Assembly (NCBI GenBank): GCA_942492815.1
Contig: OW818658.1
Coordinates: forward strand, 5,084,001 to 5,148,000
DNA from: JAEUWI01 sp942492815
GTDB taxonomy: Bacteria; Hydrogenedentota; Hydrogenedentia; Hydrogenedentales; JAEUWI01
DNA length: 64,000 nucleotides
Reading direction: 5' to 3'
The notes under the pieces were generated by a model. The model was not told where the DNA came from, did not search any database, and saw only the letters and a list, made by a program, of their open reading frames with translations. Positions 45,734 through 54,135 of the stretch are shown here, piece by piece. The translations under genes and the position numbers were made by a program. Numbering within the stretch: position 1 is the first letter of the stretch; each line of letters opens with the position of its first letter.

Positions 45734-45955
45734 CGTGCCACGCGATCCGGCAACGCCGGTTCGTGTGCGATGAGCCTCATATGCTGGGTCTTTGAACAAT
45801 GCCATGACCGGGCGGCTTGTTTGTATCGTGCTGACGAAAGATGCTTGACCTCGGCATATTGGAAATGGCACAAAAGGGCCGGTGAAGTTACCGCTGGGGT
45901 CCAGGACGACCTCGCCCTGGGCACACGAACCGGCGTTGCCGGATCGCGTGGCACG
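45734..45955. repeat. Inverted pair of GTGCCACGCG palindromes (MITE-like, ~222 bp)
   Basis: A 35-bp unit at 45734-45768 is repeated as a perfect reverse complement at 45921-45955. Each unit is a hairpin (CACGCGA-T-CCGGC, loop AAC, GCCGG-T-TCGTGTG). The 152 bp between them show no coding signal. It is the same family as the pair at 36055-36254, with a different inner stem. Confidence 0.92.
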
Positions 45956-46318
45956 CCTGCAGTAAACATGGTTTCGGCCAGAGGCCGCGCTAAGTCCTTT
46001 GCCGCCTTTCCCATGCGACACTCTCTTGTCTCTTGCCCCCTGTGTCGTCCCCCACCATCACTCATGTGTCCCTGATCGACGATGCCCATTCGTTATAGAG
46101 GAAACCCCGGACGGGCTTTGGGTATTACACCTTGATAGACCCGCTACTGGCGGCGTCGGCGGCAAGAATCCGCCAGTCGGCAGACCTGTCCAGCCTGACA
46201 TGGAGGCCGCCGCCAGGTGTATATACCAGAAAGAACTGCGGCGTATGCGGTGGCAAAATATGCATAGGCCGGGTAGTAGCAGTACCAGAATCACCTCGTT
46301 AGAAAGTAAGTGAAGACC
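45956..46318. other. Gene-free stretch upstream of the PilZ gene
   Basis: About 360 bp with no convincing reading frame. There are short palindromes (GGCCAGAGGCC near 45975; GACTGGCGGATT-like complement around 46150-46190) but no terminator, tRNA or recognised riboswitch. It may hold the PilZ promoter. Confidence 0.5.
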
Positions 46319-46675
46319 ATGTTAGCCGTACAAAAAGACACCCGAAGATTTACCCGCATCGCTTTCAGCTTGCCGGTCCGGTTCCACGATGGAACGGGAG
46401 CGCTGAGCGAAGCGACCATCACCAACGTGAGCTATGGCGGGCTGACCATGACGTTGGGCCGCTATCTCAAGCCCCAGACCGTCGTACGCATACCCGTGTC
46501 GCTGGGCGACAAGCAGATCTCGTTCCCCGCGACGGTAGCCTGGTGCCTGCCCGATCCCAACAGCGAAACCTTCCGCGTGGGCCTGCATGCCGATCACGGC
46601 GGAAAGCACACGATGGCGATCCTGTCGAGCTGGGTGCTCGACGCCTTCAAGGAAGAGGGTGAAAAATCCATCTAG
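46319..46675 (+). CDS. PilZ-domain protein
   Basis: A 118-residue single PilZ domain. The N-terminal RRFTRIAFSLPVRF supplies the RxxxR-type switch (R-R-F-T-R), and the second motif appears as ATITNVSYGGLTMTLGRYL, close to the D/N-x-S-x-x-G consensus. The barrel continues with VVRIPVSLGDKQISFPATVAWCLPDPNSETFRVGLHAD. It therefore may bind cyclic di-GMP, with Asn in place of the usual Asp. ATG 46319 is used; GTG 46310 would add three residues. It stands alone, ending at a bidirectional terminator. Confidence 0.88.
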   Translation: MLAVQKDTRRFTRIAFSLPVRFHDGTGALSEATITNVSYGGLTMTLGRYLKPQTVVRIPVSLGDKQISFPATVAWCLPDPNSETFRVGLHADHGGKHTMAILSSWVLDAFKEEGEKSI

Positions 46676-46755
46676 GCCTCGCGCCTGATCAGTCCAATCC
46701 GACTGATCGGTCCGAGCCGGTTTGCCTCCAGACTCCGGACTCCAGACTGAGAAAG

Positions 46756-46789
46756 AAGCCCGGCCACCTCGCTTGAGGTGGCCGGGCTT
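46756..46789. terminator. Bidirectional terminator between PilZ gene and WD40 gene
   Basis: AAGCCCGGCCACCTC (46756-46770), loop GCTT, and the perfect complement at 46775-46789: a 15-bp stem between convergent genes, with T-rich tails on both strands (TTTCT and CTTTCTC). Confidence 0.92.
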
Positions 46790-46823
46790 TCTGTATGCGG
46801 ATGTTGAGAATCGTAAATGGGGA

Positions 46824-48554
46824 TCAGGCACTTCCCGCGACAGGGTTCGTGCTCAACTTGGCGATCTCGCCGCCGGAGTCGAAATCCCATAGGACCACAC
46901 TGCCCGACCAGGTGCCGCCGACGACCTTCTTGTTCTGGCCGAAGCAGGCCGCGTAGACCCAATCGCCGGGTCCGGCGAAAGATTTCTGCTCCGCACCGTC
47001 CTGCGCCCACACTTTGGTGGTCTGGTCGGCACCGGCGGTGATGATGAGGCCGTCGGCGTTGATGTCTACATACAGCGCGGCTTTGGTGTGGGCCGGGAAG
47101 CTGCGGATACGCGTGTACTTCCAGGTATCCCAGAGCTGCACGGTGCCGTCGTCGCCCACGGAGGCCATAATCGCGGAATCGGCGGTGTAGGCCAGGGCGT
47201 TGATACCACCTTCGTGACCGCGGAGCTGCTCCACTTCGCGACCGTTGGCCGCCTGCCACACGTACATGCCGCCCGCGCGGTCCGCCGTGGTGAGAATTTC
47301 GCCATCCGGCGTGAACTTCACGGCCTGGAGCCAGTCGTTGTGTTTTTCCAATGCGAAGAGTTCGGCACCGGTCTCGGTGGAGTAAACGCGAACCTTCTTG
47401 TTCGGCCCGCCCAGAGCGATCATCCGATGATCCGGGCTGATGTCCGCCGCGAGCACGGTATCGTAATATTCGCCGTAGGTGCCCACGCGCTCGCCGGTCT
47501 TGATATTCCATAGCACGGCGATGCCCGTGTCGCCCTCTTGACCACCGGCGGCGAGGAGCATTTCACCGTTGACGCTGAAGGTCAGGGTGAAGACGTCGCC
47601 TTCGGGAAACGGCAGCGCGCCGAGCAAGGCGTTGGTATCGGTCTGATAGAGGAGCACCTGCCGGTCGCCACCCACGGCCATCAGGGGCGAGCGGGGGCTG
47701 GTGTCCACGGCGCGGGCCACGACGCCGCGGCCGGGCAGAGCATGGGGCGCGGCCAGGGCCACTTCGGGCATGGGCGGGGGACCGTCAAAGCTCGCCGCCA
47801 CGAAGGCCGCGCCTTCCGCCTTGGCTTCTTCTGTTTTCGCCATGCGCTTGGCCGTGCCATCGGCGGGCGCGCCGTCGGCAATCCATTTGCGCAGCACTTC
47901 GATCTGCTCCGGGGTAAGGGGATCGCCGGAGGGGGGCATGATGGGTTCTTCGGACTGCATCACCAGCGCGATGATGCGGCTCGCACCGGGGTCGCCCGCC
48001 GTCAGAATGGCGCCGGAACTACCACCGGCCAACGCCGTCGCATGGGAGGCCAGGTTGAGGCCGCCCTTGGATGTGTCGGCGTTGTGGCATTTGAAACAGC
48101 GGGCTTCCAGAATGGGCTTAACGTGCTCCGCGTAGCTCGTCACGGGCGACGTGTCCTCGGCCGGAGCGACGGCCATCATGGCCTCGCCTTCGGCGGGCGC
48201 GGGCGCAGCCGCCATCGCCTCGGCGGGTGCCGCCGGGGCCATGTTAAATTTATCAGCCAGGGCCTTGGCCTGTACCAGAATGGCGTTGACCCGGGATTCC
48301 AAGTCCGCCGCCTGGGCGGTGAGAGCTTCGGATTTCTTGCGCAGTTCCGCGGCTTCCTGATCCTGCTGGGCGGTGGTCGCTTTCATGGCCTTGATGTAGT
48401 TGGCCAAGGCGGCGGGATCCTGCGCGAGCAGTTGATCCAGCACGGCATCTACGGCCGGGGCAGCTTCCTGAGCCCAAGTGGCGGGCACGGAGACCAGGGC
48501 CATAGCGGTGCAGAGCACCAAGCGGAGCCCAAGGTTTAGTCGCGTGAGTTTCAT
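46824..48554 (-). CDS. Planctomycete-type cytochrome c domain plus WD40 protein
   Basis: A 576-residue exported protein. A signal peptide (LVLCTAMALVSVPATWA) is followed by a coiled-coil region (~40-100) with EAAELRKKSEALTAQAADLES. A PSCyt1-type cytochrome c domain lies at ~135-225, with haem motif CFKCH in LEARCFKCHNADTSKGG and a distal MPPSGDPLTPEQIEVLRKWIADGAP. WD40 repeats from ~290 to the end (NIKTGERVGTYGEYYDTVLAADISPDHR, LRGHEGGINALAYTADSAIMASVGDDGTVQLWD) form a propeller. ATG 48554 has AGGA 8 nt upstream. It is the last gene of the five-gene cluster. Electron transfer coupled to a binding surface is inferred. Confidence 0.92.
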   Translation of the reverse strand: MKLTRLNLGLRLVLCTAMALVSVPATWAQEAAPAVDAVLDQLLAQDPAALANYIKAMKATTAQQDQEAAELRKKSEALTAQAADLESRVNAILVQAKALADKFNMAPAAPAEAMAAAPAPAEGEAMMAVAPAEDTSPVTSYAEHVKPILEARCFKCHNADTSKGGLNLASHATALAGGSSGAILTAGDPGASRIIALVMQSEEPIMPPSGDPLTPEQIEVLRKWIADGAPADGTAKRMAKTEEAKAEGAAFVAASFDGPPPMPEVALAAPHALPGRGVVARAVDTSPRSPLMAVGGDRQVLLYQTDTNALLGALPFPEGDVFTLTFSVNGEMLLAAGGQEGDTGIAVLWNIKTGERVGTYGEYYDTVLAADISPDHRMIALGGPNKKVRVYSTETGAELFALEKHNDWLQAVKFTPDGEILTTADRAGGMYVWQAANGREVEQLRGHEGGINALAYTADSAIMASVGDDGTVQLWDTWKYTRIRSFPAHTKAALYVDINADGLIITAGADQTTKVWAQDGAEQKSFAGPGDWVYAACFGQNKKVVGGTWSGSVVLWDFDSGGEIAKLSTNPVAGSA

Positions 48555-48611
48555 CGGTACATCCTGTTCATTGCCATCGTTCAAGGGCGATCAATCGAGC
48601 GGGAAAGGGCC

Positions 48612-49052
48612 TCAGACTGCCGGGGCGGCTTCGGGGGCCGCAGCGGCGGGCGCTGCCTCCGGGGCGGGGGCGGGCGCGGCTTCTGGCGCGGGCGCCGCTT
48701 CGGGAGCCGGAGCCATGGCCGCCGCCAGAGTGCCGATGAATTTCTCGATAGTATCGACCCGCGCCTTCACGGCGGCGGACTGGGCTTCAAGTTCGGTGGC
48801 GCGGGCGGTGGCCGCTTCCGCTTCGGCCTTGAGCGCACCGACCTGGGCCTTGAGCTGCTCCACATGGGCGATCAACTGATCCGGGCCTATCTTCGCCAGA
48901 TCGACCAGAACGGTTTCAACATTGGGTTCGGCCGGGGCCGCAGGCGCAGCTTCCGGGGCTGGCGCCGCTGCGGGAGCCGCGTCTTCCGCCATCACGGGCA
49001 GGGCCAGAAGGCCCAGACCAAAGGCCGAAATTGCAATGCGTCGAATTTTCAT
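48612..49052 (-). CDS. Exported Ala/Pro-rich coiled-coil protein
   Basis: A 146-residue protein with a signal peptide (SAFGLGLLALPVMAEDA). A Pro/Ala/Glu-rich spacer is followed by a coiled coil at ~55-110 (LIAHVEQLKAQVGALKAEAEAATARATELEAQ) and a tail of APAPEAAPA repeats. The layout, with a coiled coil between low-complexity arms, matches the N-terminal part of the downstream WD40 protein (same VDxVLxxLxxxDPxxLxxYI/VETVLVDLAKIGPDQLIAHV pattern), so the two are probably related and may oligomerise together. AAGGAG is 7 nt before the ATG. Function unknown. Confidence 0.78.
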   Translation of the reverse strand: MKIRRIAISAFGLGLLALPVMAEDAAPAAAPAPEAAPAAPAEPNVETVLVDLAKIGPDQLIAHVEQLKAQVGALKAEAEAATARATELEAQSAAVKARVDTIEKFIGTLAAAMAPAPEAAPAPEAAPAPAPEAAPAAAAPEAAPAV

Positions 49053-49116
49053 AACGTACTCCTTAGCATCATTCGGGGTGTTTCCCGACAAACCTTTGTG
49101 TTGTGTCCCCAAGTAA

Positions 49117-49211
49117 CAGGGACGGCAGCGACATCAGAGACTTCAGGGACGGACGACTAAGAACGACGGGAATCGATGCTCCTGCTGTCCCTGTCGTCGC
49201 TGCTGTCCCTG
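49117..49211. repeat. Imperfect inverted repeat of GGGACGGCAGCGAC-like units
   Basis: ACAGGGACGGCAGCGAC (49117-49133) is nearly complementary to GTCGCTGCTGTCCCTG (49196-49211); further copies of CAGGGAC and CTGTCCCTG lie between. It sits in the 193-bp gap between the coiled-coil gene and the DUF1549/1553 gene and may be a weak internal stem in the cluster's message. Confidence 0.8.
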
Positions 49212-49245
49212 CAGGCGGTAAGACCGCCTCGCACTTCACGCCAGC

Positions 49246-51669
49246 CTAGTGATTGAAGATAAACTCTTTCGAATTCAGCATGCTCCAGAACACGTCCTCA
49301 AGCGCTTCGCGCTTGTTTTCGGCGTTGCCCACGTACGTATTCAATGTGACCTTCTCCTCCTCCGTGGGGATGCGGGATACCGCCGCCATGTAGAGCTTGT
49401 CAATGATCTGGTCCGGGGGCGTTTCCGCCGCCAGCAGGGAGTCGAGCAGACCGCCCTGTCCCTTGATGGCGCCGTTGATGGTGTCGCCATTGATCAGGTG
49501 AAGGGACTGGGCCAGATTGGGCTCGCCGCGGCGCTCGCAGGTACACACCGTCTCGCGCAGGGGCCGACCGAATACCTCCAGGAAGTAGACGCCGCTGTTG
49601 CCGCCGGCAACCTGCACGGCGCGGGCGCCCTTGGGCAGATTGGCAAACTTCACGTCGTTACCGGTGACCTTTACGATGGCATCCAACATCTGCTCGGAGG
49701 TCAGACGGCGCACCTGGGCGTGGGAGAAGTTGCGGGCGTCGTTGTTCTCCGGCTCACGGGGCTGGGTGGACATCTGGTAGGTGTAGGAGTTGCAGATATC
49801 GCGCACCAACTGGCGGAGATCGTACTTATAGGCGATCATTTTTGTGCCAAGCTCTTCGAGGAGCTTCGGGTTCGTCGGGGGATTGGTCACGCGGACGTCG
49901 TCCGGCGGATCGATGATACCGGCGCCGAGGAAGTGGGCCCACACGCGGTTCGCGAGGTTCTTGGCGAACCAGGGATTCTCCGGCGAGGTGATCCACTCGG
50001 CCAGCACGGCGCGCCGGTCGCGACCGGCAATATCGGGCACGACGCCACCGAGGAATTTGGGGGCCATGTTCTGCTTGGTGTTCAGGTGCTGCACTTCGCC
50101 GCCACCCCGGTTGAAGATAATGGATTCCCGGGGATCGCTGGAGGCCTTCCGACCCACCTGCGCGAAGAAGGCGGAAAAGGAATAGTAGTCGTCCATGGTC
50201 CACCGCTCGAAGGGGTGGTTGTGACACTGGGCGCACTTGAGCTGGATGCCCAGGAAGACCTGAGAAACATTCTCCGCGATAACCAGCGGATCCTGTTCAA
50301 TCACGTAGAAGTTCGCCGCCGGATTGGTGAAGTTGCCGCCCTCGGCGCCGAGCAGCTCGCGGACGAGTTCGTCCATGGGCGTGTTGGCCATGATGGCCTG
50401 GCGCAGCCAGTCGTTGTAGCGGTGCATGCCCTTGCGATCAAGCACATTGGGGATCTCGGCGACGCGGAGCACTTCGGCCCACTTCATGGCCCAGAGTTCG
50501 GAGAATTCCGGACGTTCCAACAGCGTGTCGATCAACTTTGTCCGTTTCGCGGGATCGGCGTCGGCCAGGAAGGCCTGGGTCTCATCGAGCGTGGGGATCG
50601 TACCCAGAATGTCGACATAGGCGCGGCGCACGAAAACTTCGTCTGTGCACAAGGCCGCCGGGGGAACCCGCAGCTTCTTGAGCTTGTCGAAGACGAAGGT
50701 GTCCACATAATTATGTTCCGCGACTTCGGGCCAGTTCAACGTCGCGGTCGGATCGACCACAATCGCCTTGGACACGACGGCGAAGGTGCCGTAGCGCGCC
50801 ATGACGTAGACCTCGCCCTTGTTCCCCGCCGTGGAGAGACCGGCGGGATTCACCGCCAGGGTCAGCTCGTCGCTGGAACTGATGACGGCGGAATCCGTCA
50901 CGTCGCGGGTGGTGCCGTCGTTGTAGTCCGCCATGACCACAAAACGCTGATTGGATCCGGCACCTTCGAGCACGGCCTCGCTGGGGTAGATCTGGATGTT
51001 GGCCAGCTTGGGGAGCTCCTGGGGATCGGGCATGGTGCCTTCCTTGATCCACTGGAGCATGGGTTCGTAGAGGCCGTCGCCGGGCTGTATGGCCGTGCCG
51101 CCTTCATGGTCCACGGCGCCCATCGGCTTGAGGAGCATGAGGCTCTCTTCCGGCAGGGCGGCGTTGATGCGGCGGCTGCGCTGGGCGCGGGTCAGGCTGA
51201 TGTAGTCATATTGGGGATCGAAGCCGAAGAGGCTCAGGCGGAACCCGTTTTTGCCCGATGCACTGCCGTGGCAACCACCGGAATTGCAGCCTGCGCGCAT
51301 GAGGGCGGGCATGACATCGTTCCCAAAGGTCGTCGCGGGAACAAGCGCCGCGTTCTTCACCTTTACTGGCACCTGCACGCTCTTATCGCCGTGGGTCACG
51401 GTGATGGTCGTCTCGCCATCGCCCACGGCGCGCAGCTTGAGGTTTTCACCCCAGGCCGCGATATTCTCGGCACCAAAGGCCACCTGTATCTGAGGAGTCA
51501 CGTCCAGGGTGACGCCGTCGGGGCGGGTGACCACGGCGACAAGCCGCTCGAAATCGTGGGCGTTGTCCAGCGACACCTGGCTGGGGTACACCACCAACTG
51601 CTGGGCCGACGCCGCCAGGGGCAGGGCGAGAAGCGCGCCGCACCAGAAGATCCAAGTCTTGCGCATCAT
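49246..51669 (-). CDS. DUF1549/DUF1553 planctomycete-type exported protein with cytochrome-like CxxCH motifs
   Basis: An 807-residue exported protein. A signal peptide (WIFWCGALLALPLAASA) precedes a Big_2-type Ig segment (LVVYPSQVSLDNAHDFERLVAVV). GCNSGGCHGSASGKNGFRLSLFGFDP supplies a C-x-x-x-x-CH site; a second Ig-like part (~235-320) follows. DUF1549 spans ~340-545 (VDTFVFDKLKKLRVPPAALC, FVRRAYVDILGTIPT, and CAQCHNHPFERWTMDDYYSFSAFF). DUF1553 runs to the end (NLANRVWAHFLGAGIIDPPDDVR, RRLTSEQMLDAI). Members are abundant in planctomycetes, where a redox or polysaccharide role is suspected but not settled. Two ATGs (51669, 51666) are in tandem; the first is used. Confidence 0.93.
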   Translation of the reverse strand: MMRKTWIFWCGALLALPLAASAQQLVVYPSQVSLDNAHDFERLVAVVTRPDGVTLDVTPQIQVAFGAENIAAWGENLKLRAVGDGETTITVTHGDKSVQVPVKVKNAALVPATTFGNDVMPALMRAGCNSGGCHGSASGKNGFRLSLFGFDPQYDYISLTRAQRSRRINAALPEESLMLLKPMGAVDHEGGTAIQPGDGLYEPMLQWIKEGTMPDPQELPKLANIQIYPSEAVLEGAGSNQRFVVMADYNDGTTRDVTDSAVISSSDELTLAVNPAGLSTAGNKGEVYVMARYGTFAVVSKAIVVDPTATLNWPEVAEHNYVDTFVFDKLKKLRVPPAALCTDEVFVRRAYVDILGTIPTLDETQAFLADADPAKRTKLIDTLLERPEFSELWAMKWAEVLRVAEIPNVLDRKGMHRYNDWLRQAIMANTPMDELVRELLGAEGGNFTNPAANFYVIEQDPLVIAENVSQVFLGIQLKCAQCHNHPFERWTMDDYYSFSAFFAQVGRKASSDPRESIIFNRGGGEVQHLNTKQNMAPKFLGGVVPDIAGRDRRAVLAEWITSPENPWFAKNLANRVWAHFLGAGIIDPPDDVRVTNPPTNPKLLEELGTKMIAYKYDLRQLVRDICNSYTYQMSTQPREPENNDARNFSHAQVRRLTSEQMLDAIVKVTGNDVKFANLPKGARAVQVAGGNSGVYFLEVFGRPLRETVCTCERRGEPNLAQSLHLINGDTINGAIKGQGGLLDSLLAAETPPDQIIDKLYMAAVSRIPTEEEKVTLNTYVGNAENKREALEDVFWSMLNSKEFIFNH

Positions 51670-51737
51670 ATCGATTCGATTCCTATCGTTCTTTGTACTA
51701 CCGAACTGATTACCAAGGTCGCTGCTTGTCCCGCGCA

Positions 51738-54098
51738 TCACGTGGCCGGAAAACGCGTCTTCCGCACGGGTGCGGCCGGTGCGCCTTCGGCGGGCGGCGG
51801 TGGCGGTGGCGCGGCGGCCTGGAGCGTGGCGGGCAGGGGCTCATACACCTTGAGGGCGCCGGCGCCACCGCGGTGAATGACTTCGCCCGCGCCATTGTTG
51901 ATAATCGTATCCACCAGGAGCCCTTCAAATTTTCCGACGGGCGCTTCGGGCGTCACGTTAACGGTAAATTTGAGTTCCGTCGTGTCCTTGGTAAAAGGCA
52001 GCGGGTCGACGGTGATGCCGTTGGGCAGGCCGAGAATCTGGGCCTGGAAAGTGCCCTCGTAGGGCACTTTCTGCTCGACGGTCACGACCATTTCAACAGG
52101 TTTGCCTTTTTCGGTTTCCACGGAGGCCACGTTGAAGTTGACCCACGGATCCTGCACTTCCACGGGCGCTGGGGCGGTACACAATTCGTAGCCTCCACCC
52201 ACGGCGGCCACAAAAAGCTCGTGGATCTGGATCGCCGTGCCGGGACGCACTTCAAGGCGGATTTGTGTTTCCGTCTGGTCCGGGGGAATCTGGGCCGTGC
52301 CGCCACCCATGCCGCCGGGCAGCCAGGGGAAACGCAGGTCGATGGGGCCGTTGAAGCCCTCGGCCCGCGTGGCCTTGATGGTCAGCATGCGGTAGGTATT
52401 AATCACGGTAGGGACGGTCGGCGGAACGAGTTCCACGCTGAAGGGCGCAGGCTCGCTCACCGCGACGGCGAGCTTGTCCACCATGCGACCGAAGAAGGTC
52501 GTGTCGTTGATCCCTTGAATCAGGCGTACTTCCTGCTCCAGGCCGCCGTTGAGCGTGCTGCCCTCCTGCTGGAGCGTTCCGCGCACATCAACGAGGGAAC
52601 CGGCCGCCGCCGCTTCGGGCGTGGCATGGAGAATAATCGGCAACAGGGCCTGGCCCGCGGGAATGACCGGCGAGCTGGCGGTGACGCCCTCGGGCAGGCC
52701 GAGAAGCTCCACCTTGATGGGTCCGTCAAAGTCCTGCCGCGTCACGTTGGCCAGGAGGTAAGCGTAGTTGTTTTTCGGCACGACGGAGGTAACCGGGCGG
52801 TTTTCCAGCAGGCTCAGGGTAATCAGGGGCTCGACGGCCGTGGCTTCGATCCGGTAGGAGAAGGTGTCTCCCCCGCGATTCAGGTGGTCGCGCACGGAAA
52901 CAAGGTAAGTTCCATCGGCGGGCAGGGTGACACGCACCTTACTGTCCACGGCGGCGGCATCATCGTCCGCAGCCAGGGTGCTGCCATCCGCATTGTGTAC
53001 CACGAGGATACTGTCCAGCGGGGAACCCAAGGCGCGGGCCCAGATGCGCACGTCGAAAACCTGACCGGTCTTGCCGTCGAATTTGAAGAAGTCTACATCG
53101 CCTTCGGCACCGATAACGCCGTCAAAGGCACCCGCGGCGGCGCCGAGAGTCGCCTCGGCCACGCCATTGTTCGGTTCGACCTCGAGTACGCCCGGAAGCG
53201 TCGAGGCCCGGAAAGGCAGACTGGTGGGGGCGATGCCCGCCTCGGTCAGGGCGGCAAGCTGGATCACCCCATGGGTGTTCTCCGGCACTTTGACGGTCTG
53301 GGCCGCCGTCCCCGAATCACCCAGCCAGGTAAGCTGGACGTCGGTGCCCGGCGCGCCGCCCATGGGCGACACCGCCAGCGGACGGGGAAACTGGCCAATA
53401 TGAAGACGGTAGTAGAAATTACCGCCGCCGCCGTAGGCCGCTTCGCTCACCACGATGTGGTGCTTGCCCGTTTCGGTGGACGTATAGACGAAACCCGCAT
53501 CCTGCTTGAAGAGCTGTGTATCGTCGGCCGACACCCGCTCGTGCCCCTCAGGCCCGAAGAGGCGGAGCTTGGGATCGAAGAGGGTGTCGCCGAGGCGTAG
53601 AGCTTCGACTTCCACGGCAATGCGATCGCCAGGATTCAACGTCACGGTGAAATAGTCCACATCTTCCGACGTGACTACGCCGTTGATGGTGGTGCCCATG
53701 GCCACATCGGCCGACTCTTCCGGCTTGTTGTTCGGCTCGACCTCCTGGATTTCCGCCAGGGCGCCCACGCTGATCACCTTGAGAATGGACACACCCGTCT
53801 TGGTGCGAACCCGCAGCCCATGGGAACCCACGGGACAGTCGGGCGCCACGCGCAGCACGGCCTTGGCGGCCTTGCCGTCTTCCTGGGGCGTGATCGAAAC
53901 GAGCTCGATGCCAGTATCGTGAAACATGACATCGACGGCATCCGCCAGGCTGTCGCCCACCAGCGTCACTTCCGTTTCCGCTCCCCGGGGAATGCCACGG
54001 GGCATGATAGTCACCAGATTGGGCGCGATGGCACCGGCGGCAAAGCTGAACAGCAAGCCACCCAGCAGCGCCAGGGTATGGATTCGATGCTTTCGCAT
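51738..54098 (-). CDS. Exported protein with pre-peptidase C-terminal (PPC) domains
   Basis: A 786-residue exported protein with a signal peptide (TLALLGGLLFSFAAGA). An IPT-like N-terminal segment (IMPRGIPRGAETEVTLVGDSL) is followed by PPC domains marked by EVEPNNKPEESADVAMGTTINGVV...DVDYFTVTLNPGDRIAVEVEA and EVEPNNGVAEATLGAAAGAFDGVIGAEGDVDFFKFDGKTGQ, both with the EVEPNN start and DxDxF core. The C-terminal ~350 residues are further Ig-like beta segments and a Pro-rich tail. Probably a sugar- or protein-binding surface protein. It lies between the DUF1501 and DUF1549/1553 genes with 37- and 68-bp gaps, so is part of one unit. Confidence 0.9.
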   Translation of the reverse strand: MRKHRIHTLALLGGLLFSFAAGAIAPNLVTIMPRGIPRGAETEVTLVGDSLADAVDVMFHDTGIELVSITPQEDGKAAKAVLRVAPDCPVGSHGLRVRTKTGVSILKVISVGALAEIQEVEPNNKPEESADVAMGTTINGVVTSEDVDYFTVTLNPGDRIAVEVEALRLGDTLFDPKLRLFGPEGHERVSADDTQLFKQDAGFVYTSTETGKHHIVVSEAAYGGGGNFYYRLHIGQFPRPLAVSPMGGAPGTDVQLTWLGDSGTAAQTVKVPENTHGVIQLAALTEAGIAPTSLPFRASTLPGVLEVEPNNGVAEATLGAAAGAFDGVIGAEGDVDFFKFDGKTGQVFDVRIWARALGSPLDSILVVHNADGSTLAADDDAAAVDSKVRVTLPADGTYLVSVRDHLNRGGDTFSYRIEATAVEPLITLSLLENRPVTSVVPKNNYAYLLANVTRQDFDGPIKVELLGLPEGVTASSPVIPAGQALLPIILHATPEAAAAGSLVDVRGTLQQEGSTLNGGLEQEVRLIQGINDTTFFGRMVDKLAVAVSEPAPFSVELVPPTVPTVINTYRMLTIKATRAEGFNGPIDLRFPWLPGGMGGGTAQIPPDQTETQIRLEVRPGTAIQIHELFVAAVGGGYELCTAPAPVEVQDPWVNFNVASVETEKGKPVEMVVTVEQKVPYEGTFQAQILGLPNGITVDPLPFTKDTTELKFTVNVTPEAPVGKFEGLLVDTIINNGAGEVIHRGGAGALKVYEPLPATLQAAAPPPPPPAEGAPAAPVRKTRFPAT

Positions 54099-54135
54099 AT
54101 CTCAGGTTTTCCGATTGGTACGGGCCGTTGCTACC

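Noticed and set aside
45956..46318. Cyclic di-GMP riboswitch upstream of the PilZ gene
   Set aside because: Considered because of the PilZ product, but neither the GEMM-I nor GEMM-II core was found.
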